In this document: in pieces, positions 5,916-11,201 of the stretch
Layout: every line of letters begins with the position of its first letter
Numbering within the stretch: position 1 is the first letter of the stretch
Source: Actinomycetota bacterium
GTDB lineage: Bacteria > Actinomycetota > Actinomycetes > JACCUZ01
Length of the DNA stretch: 12,101 nucleotides
Direction of reading: 5' to 3'
Assembly: GCA_030841195.1 (NCBI GenBank)
Contig: JAVEDA010000192.1
Span: 1-12,101, forward strand
Translations under genes and position numbers: made by a program
The notes under the pieces: model-generated
The model's input: only the letters and a program-made list of their open reading frames with translations
Databases searched by the model: none
Told to the model about the DNA's origin: nothing

Positions 5916-7123
5916 TGTGCTTCGGCCAGCAGCTGGTGCAGCCGGGTCACACCCTCAACCAGGTCGTCGTCGCCGAGGGCGTAGGACATCCGGACGTAGC
6001 CGGGGGTGCCGAACGCCTCGCCCGGCACCATCGCCACCTCGGCCTCCTCGAGCACGAGCTCACAGAGATCCGCGCTGCTGGTGGGCCGCCGGCCGCGCAG
6101 CTCGCGGCCGAGCGCGCCCTTGACCGACGGGTAGACGTAGAACGCCCCGAACGGCTCCGGGCACTCGATGCCCGGGATGTCGCGCAGCATCTTCACGATC
6201 GTCTGCCGACGCCGGTCGTAGACCTCACGCATCATCTCAACCGCCGACAGGTCGCCGCGGACCGCGGTGAGGGCGGCCACCTGGCTGACGTTGGCGACGT
6301 TGGACGTGGCGTGCGACTGGAGGTTGGCGGCGGCCCTGACCACGTCGTCCGGCCCGATCAGCCAACCCACTCGCCACCCGGTCATCGCATAGGTCTTGGC
6401 GACGCCGTTCACGACGACGCAGCGGTCGGCGATCTCGGGCACCAGGGTCGGGATCGACGCGAACCGGGCGTCGCCGTACACCAGGTGCTCGTAGATCTCG
6501 TCGGTGACCACCCAGAGGCCGCGCCCGGCCGCCCAGCGACCGATCTCCGCCACCTGCACCGGCGAGTAGACGGCGCCGGTGGGGTTGGACGGCGACACGA
6601 ACAGCAGCACCTTGGTGCGGTCGGTGGTGGCCGCCTCGAGCTGCTCGACGGTGGCCAGGTAGCCGCTGGCCTCGTCGGTCAGCACCGCGACCGGGACCCC
6701 GCCGGCCAGCTTGATCGACTCGGGGTAGGTGGTCCAGTACGGCGCGGGCATCAGCACCTCGTCGCCGGGGTCCAGCAGCGTGGCGAAGGCCTCGTAGACG
6801 GCCTGCTTGCCCCCGTTCGTGACCAGGACCTGCGAGGGGGACACCTCGTAGCCGGAGTCACGGAGGGTCTTGGCGGCGATCGCCTCCCGCAGCTCCGGCA
6901 GCCCACCGGCCGGGGTGTAGCGGTGCCAGCGCGGGTCGTGGCAGGCCGCGGCGGCCGCCTCGACGATGTAGTCGGGGGTCGGGAAGTCCGGCTCGCCGGC
7001 CCCGAAACCGATCACCGGTCGACCCGCCGCCTTGAGCGCCTTCGCCTTGGCATCCACGGCCAAGGTGGCCGACTCGCTGATCGCGCCGATCCGGTGGGAG
7101 ACTCGGGAAGCCTGTCGGGTCAT
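5912..7123 (-). CDS. aspC: Class I pyridoxal-phosphate aminotransferase (aspartate aminotransferase type)
   Basis: A 403-residue PLP enzyme of fold type I, most like bacterial aspartate transaminases of the Ib type, which exchange amino groups between aspartate and 2-oxoglutarate. Seen in the sequence: GFGAGEPDFPTP near residue 40, NGGKQAVYEAF (PLP phosphate loop), Asn180 in SPSNPTG, Asp208 and Tyr211 in VTDEIYEHLVY, Schiff-base Lys243 in NGVAKTYAMTGWRVGW with Arg251 for the phosphate, and a C-terminal carboxylate-binding Arg in YVRMSYA. The ATG at 7123 is preceded by GGGAG at a 9-nt distance. It is the first gene of a two-gene minus-strand unit with the deaminase and is divergent from tRNA-Trp. 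Specificity (aspartate, prephenate, or another amino donor) cannot be settled from motifs alone. Confidence 0.9.
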   Translation of the reverse strand: MTRQASRVSHRIGAISESATLAVDAKAKALKAAGRPVIGFGAGEPDFPTPDYIVEAAAAACHDPRWHRYTPAGGLPELREAIAAKTLRDSGYEVSPSQVLVTNGGKQAVYEAFATLLDPGDEVLMPAPYWTTYPESIKLAGGVPVAVLTDEASGYLATVEQLEAATTDRTKVLLFVSPSNPTGAVYSPVQVAEIGRWAAGRGLWVVTDEIYEHLVYGDARFASIPTLVPEIADRCVVVNGVAKTYAMTGWRVGWLIGPDDVVRAAANLQSHATSNVANVSQVAALTAVRGDLSAVEMMREVYDRRRQTIVKMLRDIPGIECPEPFGAFYVYPSVKGALGRELRGRRPTSSADLCELVLEEAEVAMVPGEAFGTPGYVRMSYALGDDDLVEGVTRLHQLLAEAH

Positions 7124-7147
7124 GGGCCCATGCTCCCACCTGTTCGG

Positions 7148-7178
7148 TTCGACCCCGGTGCGGCCCTGTGCGTAGACT
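7148..7178 (+). promoter_or_regulatory. Candidate promoter of the tRNA-Trp-secE-nusG unit
   Basis: A good -10 hexamer TAGACT at 7173-7178 is preceded at 19 nt by TTCGAC (7148-7153), a partial -35. Transcription would start near 7185, about 80 nt ahead of tRNA-Trp. It lies in the 142-bp divergent gap before the aminotransferase gene; no clear promoter for that gene was seen there. Confidence 0.45.
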
Positions 7179-7265
7179 CGGCCCTTCGGAGGCTCGAGGC
7201 CCCTCGCGCCAGCGCGCCCGGAATCGGGTCCGTCGGACGAGCGTGCGGGCAGCGTGCGCCCCCGA

Positions 7266-7338
7266 AGGGTCGTAGCTCAATTGGTAGAGTTCCGGTCTCC
7301 AAAACCGGCGGTTGGGGGTTCGAGTCCCTCCGGCCCTG
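7266..7338 (+). tRNA. tRNA-Trp (anticodon CCA)
   Basis: A 73-nt cloverleaf. Acceptor AGGGTCG (7266-7272) pairs with CGGCCCT (7331-7337) with one G-T wobble; discriminator G7338. The anticodon stem CCGGT/ACCGG encloses CTCCAAA with CCA at 7299-7301. The T arm is GGGGG/CCCTC around TTCGAGT. It lies 42 nt before secE, the usual actinobacterial arrangement, and is probably co-transcribed with it. Confidence 0.97.
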
Positions 7339-7380
7339 CGAGACATTTCACGCCGAGAAGATGATCGACAAGGTGGACAG

Positions 7381-7623
7381 ATGACCGACACGCGGGCCAA
7401 CCCGAGCCCGGCACGGGACCGGGACGCCAAGAAGCCGCTGCCCGCGCGCATCTCGCTGTTCTACCGCCAGGTCATCGCCGAGCTGCGCAAGGTCATCTGG
7501 CCGACCCGCAAGGAGCTGATCACCTACACCTCGGTGGTCATCGTGTTCGTGCTCTTCGTGATCGCCTACGTGACCGGCCTTGATTTCCTCTTCAGCAAGG
7601 CGGTCCTGGCGGTCTTCGGCTAG
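7381..7623 (+). CDS. secE: Preprotein translocase subunit SecE
   Basis: Essential small subunit of the SecYEG channel in the cytoplasmic membrane. The 80-residue protein has the minimal single-span layout of Gram-positive SecE: a charged N-terminus, the conserved amphipathic stretch FYRQVIAELRKVIWPTRKEL (residues 27-46) that lies on the membrane surface and clamps SecY, then one transmembrane helix at about 49-66. The ATG is preceded by AGGTGG at 7371-7376. A seven-codon open frame (7361-7384) overlaps the start region but looks fortuitous. nusG follows after 55 nt, as in most bacteria. Confidence 0.97.
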   Translation: MTDTRANPSPARDRDAKKPLPARISLFYRQVIAELRKVIWPTRKELITYTSVVIVFVLFVIAYVTGLDFLFSKAVLAVFG

Positions 7624-7678
7624 CACCCGCCCCACCGCCCCACCCATGCATGCGACTCCCCAGGAAGTGACCGTCACC

Positions 7679-8476
7679 GTGTCCGAGACCCCCAGCGCCA
7701 CCGACGCGCCCGAGCTCGACGAGCAGGCCGCTGCGGCGCCCGCCGAGCCGGCAGTCGACGAGGCGCCGGTCGAGCAGCCCGTGACCGACGAGCAGCCCGT
7801 GGCCGACGATCAGCCTGCCGACCAGGCCGTGGCTGACGAGGCCGTGGCTGACGAGGCCGTGGCCCCCACCGCTGCGGCCGAGCCGGAGGCCGAGGCCGAG
7901 GTCGACCCGGTCGAGGAGATGCGCGCCGCGCTGCGCCGGGCTCCCGGTGACTGGTACGTCGTGCACTCCTACGCCGGCTACGAGAACCGGGTGAAGACCA
8001 ACCTCGAGACCCGCACCAGCTCGCTCAACATGGAGGACTACATCTTCCAGGTCGAGGTGCCGCAGCGCGAGGAGTCGGTCGTCAAGAACGGCCAGCGCAA
8101 GATGGTCAAGCAGAACCTCCTGCCCGGCTACGTCCTGGTCCGGATGGAGCTCACCGACGAGTCCTGGGGCGCCGTGCGCAACACCCCGGGGGTCACCGGG
8201 TTCGTCGGTCACACGCACCGGCCGTCCCCGCTCTCGCTCGACGAGGTGCTGCAGTTCCTGGCCCCCGAGCAGGAGAAGAAGGAGAAGGTCGTCGAGACCA
8301 AGGCCGCCGACTTCGAGGTCGGCGAGTCGGTCACCGTCATGGACGGCCCGTTCGTCACGCTGCCGGCGTCGATCAGCGAGATCCACGCCGACTCGCAGAA
8401 GCTGAAGGTGCTCGTCTCGATCTTCGGCCGGGAGACCCCGGTCGAGCTGTCGTTCAGCCAGGTGCAGAAGATCTGA
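7679..8476 (+). CDS. nusG: Transcription termination/antitermination factor NusG
   Basis: RNA-polymerase-associated factor that modulates elongation, pausing and Rho-dependent termination, and links transcription to the ribosome. From the GTG at 7679 (265 residues) the order is: a long acidic Ala/Glu/Asp/Pro/Val-rich extension (1-80), the NGN domain (about 90-195; DWYVVHSYAGYENRVKTNLE and LLPGYVLVRMEL), and a C-terminal KOW domain (about 211-265; VGESVTVMDGPF). I chose the GTG because AGGAAG at 7662-7667 precedes it by 11 nt; an in-frame ATG at 7646 lacks any ribosome binding site and would add 11 residues. The extension contains an exact 15-bp tandem repeat. Such acidic N-termini are typical of actinobacterial NusG, but their function is not defined. 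Confidence 0.96.
   Translation: MSETPSATDAPELDEQAAAAPAEPAVDEAPVEQPVTDEQPVADDQPADQAVADEAVADEAVAPTAAAEPEAEAEVDPVEEMRAALRRAPGDWYVVHSYAGYENRVKTNLETRTSSLNMEDYIFQVEVPQREESVVKNGQRKMVKQNLLPGYVLVRMELTDESWGAVRNTPGVTGFVGHTHRPSPLSLDEVLQFLAPEQEKKEKVVETKAADFEVGESVTVMDGPFVTLPASISEIHADSQKLKVLVSIFGRETPVELSFSQVQKI
7826..7855 (+). repeat. 15-bp exact tandem repeat inside the nusG extension
   Basis: GCCGTGGCTGACGAG occurs twice head to tail (7826-7840 and 7841-7855), encoding two AVADE units, with a partial third copy following. It keeps the reading frame and lies in the low-complexity acidic region, so its copy number could vary between strains without breaking NusG. Confidence 0.9.
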
Positions 8477-8538
8477 CGCTCGCGAACGCTGTCACGTAGG
8501 CGCCGGCAGGCGCGAAACCCCAGAAAGCAGAAGGACTC

Positions 8539-8973
8539 ATGCCCCCCAAGAAGAAGCTCGCGGCGATCATCAAGCTGCAGATCCAGGCCGGTGCCGCGAC
8601 TCCGGCGCCGCCGGTCGGCCCCGCGCTGGGCCAGCACGGCGTCAACATCATGGAGTTCTGCAAGGCCTACAACGCCCAGACCGAGTCGCAGCGCGGCCAG
8701 GTCGTCCCGGTGGAGATCTCGGTCTACGAGGACCGCTCGTTCACCTTCATCACCAAGACGCCGCCCGCGGCCCGGCTGATCCTGGCCGCCGCCGGTATCG
8801 AGAAGGGCTCCGGCGAGCCGCACAAGACCAAGGTCGCGAACCTGACCCGCGCGCAGGTCCGGTCGATCGCCGAGACCAAGATGCCCGACCTGAACGCCAA
8901 CGACCTCGACGCCGCCGAGAAGATCATCGCCGGCACCGCCCGCCAGATGGGCATCACGGTCGAGGGTCGCTGA
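8539..8973 (+). CDS. rplK: 50S ribosomal protein L11
   Basis: Large-subunit protein of the GTPase-associated centre, which binds 23S rRNA together with L10 and L7/L12 and is needed for the RelA-type stringent response. The length (144 residues) is normal. The N-terminal domain shows IKLQIQAGAATPAPPVGPAL and GQHGVNIMEFCKAYN, with the family's proline-rich segment. The C-terminal RNA-binding domain shows IAETKMPDLNANDLDAAEKI and the ending GTARQMGI. The ATG is preceded by AAGGA at 8531-8535, rather close (3 nt). The 62-nt gap after nusG holds no clear promoter, so it may be read from the secE-nusG transcript. Confidence 0.98.
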   Translation: MPPKKKLAAIIKLQIQAGAATPAPPVGPALGQHGVNIMEFCKAYNAQTESQRGQVVPVEISVYEDRSFTFITKTPPAARLILAAAGIEKGSGEPHKTKVANLTRAQVRSIAETKMPDLNANDLDAAEKIIAGTARQMGITVEGR

Positions 8974-8993
8974 TCCAGCACCACCCAGCACGA

Positions 8994-9026
8994 CGTGGGA
9001 GGGCCCGCGCGGCCCGTCGTACCACG
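8994..9026 (+). promoter_or_regulatory. Probable L1-binding autoregulatory hairpin in the rplK-rplA gap
   Basis: Outer stem CGTGG (8994-8998) pairs with CCACG (9022-9026); inner stem GGGCC (9001-9005) pairs with GGCCC (9011-9015), loop CGCGC. An asymmetric internal loop (GA on one side, GTCGTA on the other) separates them. The 5' strand contains GTGGGAGG, the same string as in the L1-stalk helix of 23S rRNA. Family knowledge: L1 represses its own mRNA by binding a mimic of its rRNA site. The hairpin ends 17 nt before the rplA ribosome binding site. Confidence 0.5.
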
Positions 9027-9052
9027 ACTCCATCCCGATCACAGGAGCAGCA

Positions 9053-9775
9053 ATGAAGCGCAGCAAGTCCTACCGCGCCGCCGTCGAGAAGATCGACGCG
9101 GACGCCCTGTACGCCCCCCTGCAGGCCGTGCGGCTGGCCAAGGAGACCTCGGCCACCAAGTACGACGCCACCGTCGAGGTGGCGATGCGCCTCGGCGTCG
9201 ACCCGCGCAAGGCCGACCAGATGGTCCGTGGCACCGTCAACCTGCCGCACGGCACCGGCAAGACCGCCCGGGTCCTCGTCTTCGCCACCGGTGAGCGGGC
9301 CGAGCAGGCAACCGCTGCCGGCGCCGACATCGTCGGCGACGACGCCCTGATCGACGAGGTCAACAAGGGCCGGCTCGACTTCGACGCCGTGGTCGCGACG
9401 CCGGACATGATGGGCAAGGTCGGCCGCCTCGGCCGGGTCCTCGGCCCGCGCGGCCTGATGCCCAACCCCAAGACCGGCACGGTCACGCCGGACGTCGCCA
9501 AGGCGGTGTCCGACATCAAGGGCGGGAAGATCGAGTTCCGGGTCGACCGCAACGCCAACCTGCACTTCATCATCGGCAAGACCTCGTTCGACGAGGCGCA
9601 GCTGGTGGAGAACTACGCCGCTGCCCTCGACGAGGTGCTCCGGCTCAAGCCGTCGGCGGCCAAGGGGCGCTACATCCGCAAGGCGACCATGAGCACGACC
9701 ATGGGCCCTGGCATCCCCCTCGACCCCAACAAGACCCGTGGCCTCCTGGAGGACACCGAGGCGGTTCCCGCCTGA
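9053..9775 (+). CDS. rplA: 50S ribosomal protein L1
   Basis: Large-subunit protein of the L1 stalk, which guides deacylated tRNA out of the E site; in many bacteria it also represses translation of its own operon. The 240-residue length is normal. Domain I and II features are visible: SYRAAVEKIDADALY and RLGVDPRKADQMVRGTVNLP near the start, the domain II core KTARVLVFATGERAEQA, the signature GRLGRVLGPRGLMPNPKTGT, and the C-terminal return to domain I with IEFRVDRNANLHFIIGKTSF. AGGAG at 9043-9047 lies 5 nt before the ATG. The following gene starts 2 nt after the stop, so the two are probably translated from one message. Confidence 0.98.
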   Translation: MKRSKSYRAAVEKIDADALYAPLQAVRLAKETSATKYDATVEVAMRLGVDPRKADQMVRGTVNLPHGTGKTARVLVFATGERAEQATAAGADIVGDDALIDEVNKGRLDFDAVVATPDMMGKVGRLGRVLGPRGLMPNPKTGTVTPDVAKAVSDIKGGKIEFRVDRNANLHFIIGKTSFDEAQLVENYAAALDEVLRLKPSAAKGRYIRKATMSTTMGPGIPLDPNKTRGLLEDTEAVPA

Positions 9776-9777
9776 TC

Positions 9778-10623
9778 ATGCGCAGGCGCATCGCCCTTGT
9801 CCTGTTGTCGCTGCTCACCGTTGTCGCGCTGGCGTGCGGCGGCTGGCTGCTCGACCCGGCCGGCTCACGTGAGCAGGGCGGCGGCCAGTCGCCCGCGCGG
9901 CCGACGACCACCGGCCCGCTGCTGTACGCGGCCGTCACCCGGCAGATGGCTGCCCGTGGCACCGCCACGTACACCTGGTCGGGCACCAGCGGCGGCGGCA
10001 CCACGATGGCGGGCACCGGATCGCTGCACTTCCTCGCCTCCGGCGCCCCGGGACACAGCTTCGACGCGGACGTGACGGTGACGTCGCCGGAGACCGGCCG
10101 GATGCGAGCCGTCCTGCTGCCGACCGCGACATTCCTCGCGCTCCCGCCCGCCAAGGGGCTGCCCCGCAACAAGCCCTGGCTGAAGGTGTCCCAGGCGACC
10201 CGGTCCACCCTCGGCCGCCAGCTCCAGCCGATGGGCGAGCAGCTGCGGGCCTCGATCGACCCCGCGCAGAACGTCGGCCTGCTGCTGGCCGCCGGCACGG
10301 TGACCGAGGTGGGCCATGGGACCGTCGAGGGCGTCCCCGCCACCGAGCACCGGGCGGTCGTGGACCTGCGCCAGGCGGTCCAGCTGGCCGACGACCCCGG
10401 CATCCGGGCGCAGTACCGCGCGATGCTCGCCGCAGGGGTCCGGACCCTGGAGTACGAGCTCTGGGTCGACGACGACTCGCTGCCGCTACGGGTGCACGCG
10501 GACGTCCCGCGGACCACCGGCGTCTTCTCGATGACCGGCGTGTTCCGTCGCTGGGGAGACCGGCTGCAGATCGTCGCGCCGACGGCCAAGCAGGTCTTCG
10601 ACGCCGACGCCCTCAAGAACTGA
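9778..10623 (+). CDS. Putative exported LppX/LprG-like lipoprotein
   Basis: A 281-residue protein with an N-terminal signal sequence: MRRR, then the hydrophobic stretch IALVLLSLLTVVALA, then Cys20-Gly-Gly. The residues before Cys20 are A-L-A rather than the usual L-A/S-G/A, so lipidation is plausible but the lipobox is imperfect. The mature part has a Ser/Thr/Gly/Pro-rich linker and alternating beta-strand patterns (GTATYTWSGTS, FDADVTVTSP, LEYELWVDDDSLPLRVHADV) resembling the LppX/LprAFG fold, which carries lipids or glycolipids across the envelope. I recognise the resemblance only at pattern level. The start is 2 nt after rplA and has no separate ribosome binding site, suggesting coupling. 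A similarly placed lipoprotein gene between rplA and rplJ occurs, as I recall, in streptomycetes. The last base of its stop codon is the first base of a large inverted-repeat element. Confidence 0.68.
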   Translation: MRRRIALVLLSLLTVVALACGGWLLDPAGSREQGGGQSPARPTTTGPLLYAAVTRQMAARGTATYTWSGTSGGGTTMAGTGSLHFLASGAPGHSFDADVTVTSPETGRMRAVLLPTATFLALPPAKGLPRNKPWLKVSQATRSTLGRQLQPMGEQLRASIDPAQNVGLLLAAGTVTEVGHGTVEGVPATEHRAVVDLRQAVQLADDPGIRAQYRAMLAAGVRTLEYELWVDDDSLPLRVHADVPRTTGVFSMTGVFRRWGDRLQIVAPTAKQVFDADALKN

Positions 10624-10627
10624 ACCT

Positions 10628-10658
10628 CCCCGTTGATCATGCAACTTTGGGGATCTTG
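10628..10658 (+). repeat. Repeat unit copy 1 (plus orientation)
   Basis: A 31-nt unit that starts CCCCGTTGATCATGC and ends TTTGGGGATCTTG. It can fold on itself: CCCC pairs with GGGG and GTTG with CAAC around ATCATG, with a TTT bulge. Identical to copy 4 in reverse complement. It begins 4 nt after the stop codon of the preceding gene and could also act as a termination hairpin. Confidence 0.9.
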
Positions 10659-10688
10659 AGCGTCCCTGCAGGCAGCGCACCGAGAAAT

Positions 10689-10719
10689 CCCCGTCGATCA
10701 TGCACTTTTGGGGATCTTG
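10689..10719 (+). repeat. Repeat unit copy 2 (plus orientation)
   Basis: 31 nt with three differences from copy 1 (unit positions 7, 17 and 18). The CCCC/GGGG arms and both GATC motifs are kept, but the inner GTTG/CAAC stem is weakened (GTCG against CACT). Confidence 0.88.
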
Positions 10720-10833
10720 GATGGACTCGGTCCATGCGGCCGGTGGCCGAGCCCGAGAGGCTGTCTCGTCAGCGGCAGCAACTGGCTCGGTTGCGGCCCG
10801 GCTGCCGTCAAGCAGGAGCTGTAGGCGCATGAC

Positions 10834-10864
10834 CATGATCCCCGAAGTTGCATGATCAACAGAT
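10834..10864 (-). repeat. Repeat unit copy 3 (minus orientation)
   Basis: Reverse-complement copy with five differences from copy 1, three of them in the terminal CCCC (now ATCT), so the outer self-stem is lost. The inner GTTGATCATGCAAC core is intact. It could pair with copy 2 to form the inner long-range stem of the element. Confidence 0.85.
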
Positions 10865-10905
10865 CGCGAGGCGCACGTTCGCGCAGGTCAGAGGACCGGT
10901 AGGAG

Positions 10906-10936
10906 CAAGATCCCCAAAGTTGCATGATCAACGGGG
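10906..10936 (-). repeat. Repeat unit copy 4 (minus orientation)
   Basis: Exact reverse complement of copy 1. The identity extends five further bases (AGGTT) to 10941, giving the 36-bp terminal inverted repeat. It ends 34 nt upstream of the -35 box of rplJ. Confidence 0.9.
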
Positions 10937-10970
10937 AGGTTGTTGCTCTGTTGGTGGGTGAGGCGCTGAT

Positions 10971-11000
10971 TTGCCGGGGGGTGCCCGGCCGACGTACCCT
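10971..11000 (+). promoter_or_regulatory. Promoter of the rplJ-rplL unit
   Basis: TTGCCG (10971-10976) and TACCCT (10995-11000) are separated by 18 nt, matching the actinobacterial TTGnnn-18-TAnnnT pattern. Transcription would begin near 11007, at the head of the L10 leader. The 36-bp terminal repeat of the upstream element stops at 10941, so the promoter core itself is outside the element. Confidence 0.55.
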
Positions 11001-11006
11001 CGCCGT

Positions 11007-11098
11007 TGCCACAGACCGCCGGTCGCCGTGCCCGCAAGGGGATGGCCGAAGGCCCCGCAACAGCGGGCGGCCCGCGTAGGTGCAGCAAGGCCAGCCAG
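11007..11098 (+). ncRNA. L10 leader (autoregulatory mRNA site for the L10-L7/L12 complex)
   Basis: The untranslated stretch before rplJ has the look of an actinobacterial L10 leader: ACAGACCGCCGGT, CCCGCAAGGGG, ATGGCCGAAGGCCCC, then CCCGC/GCGGG hairpin (11054-11067, loop AACA) and GCGTAGGTGCAGC. Family knowledge: L10 with L7/L12 binds this structure and represses rplJL expression. The exact boundaries and fold were judged by eye. A second hairpin, CGGCTCG/CGAGCCG (11100-11116, loop TTC), follows and may be part of the switch. Confidence 0.65.
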
Positions 11099-11124
11099 AC
11101 GGCTCGTTCCGAGCCGGACCGCCA

Positions 11125-11150
11125 CGCCCCGTCGCGCCTGCGACGGGGCG
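11125..11150 (+). terminator. Attenuator-type terminator hairpin in the rplJ leader
   Basis: Perfect 11-bp stem CGCCCCGTCGC / GCGACGGGGCG with loop GCCT, followed by TTCGTGCTGT, a weak T-containing tail. It stands between the L10 leader and the rplJ ribosome binding site, where many actinobacteria have an attenuator. It probably sets the ratio of read-through into rplJL under control of the leader fold. Confidence 0.6.
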
Positions 11151-11201
11151 TTCGTGCTGTCAGGGGATCGGCGCACGAGACGGAAGGAGGGCCAGCCACT
11201 C

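Larger units (their letters stand above)
10623..10941. mobile_element. 319-bp nested inverted-repeat element (MITE/REP-like, no transposase)
   Basis: Perfect 36-bp terminal inverted repeats, 10623-10658 and 10906-10941, enclose two further degenerate copies of the same unit, one in each orientation (10689-10719 plus, 10834-10864 minus). The order is therefore plus, plus, minus, minus. The middle (10720-10833) has no convincing gene; it holds a small hairpin ATGGAC/GTCCAT at 10721-10735. No target-site duplication is evident. The element begins at the stop codon of the exported-protein gene and ends 29 nt before the -35 box of rplJ. A non-autonomous mobile element, a REP-type cluster, or a terminator/insulator are all possible. 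Confidence 0.6.

Noticed and set aside
5915..7384. Long open frame (489 codons) on the plus strand opposite the aminotransferase
   Set aside because: Its translation is Gly/Arg/Val/His-rich without domain logic and lies antisense to a clear PLP enzyme; it also runs through tRNA-Trp. It is a high-GC shadow.
7361..7384. Seven-codon leader peptide overlapping the secE start
   Set aside because: Its start has no clear ribosome binding site and no regulatory codon run; it probably arises by chance.
7646..7678. ATG start for nusG 33 nt upstream of the chosen GTG
   Set aside because: No Shine-Dalgarno precedes it, while the GTG at 7679 has AGGAAG at suitable distance; it remains a minor alternative.
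8500..8520. Small GCGCC/GGCGC stem in the nusG-rplK gap as a terminator
   Set aside because: Only 5 bp with no T-run; expected by chance in DNA this GC-rich.
10628..10936. Possible CRISPR-like array
   Set aside because: Only four units, in mixed orientations, with unequal spacing (30, 114 and 41 nt) and no cas genes; the symmetry is that of nested inverted repeats.
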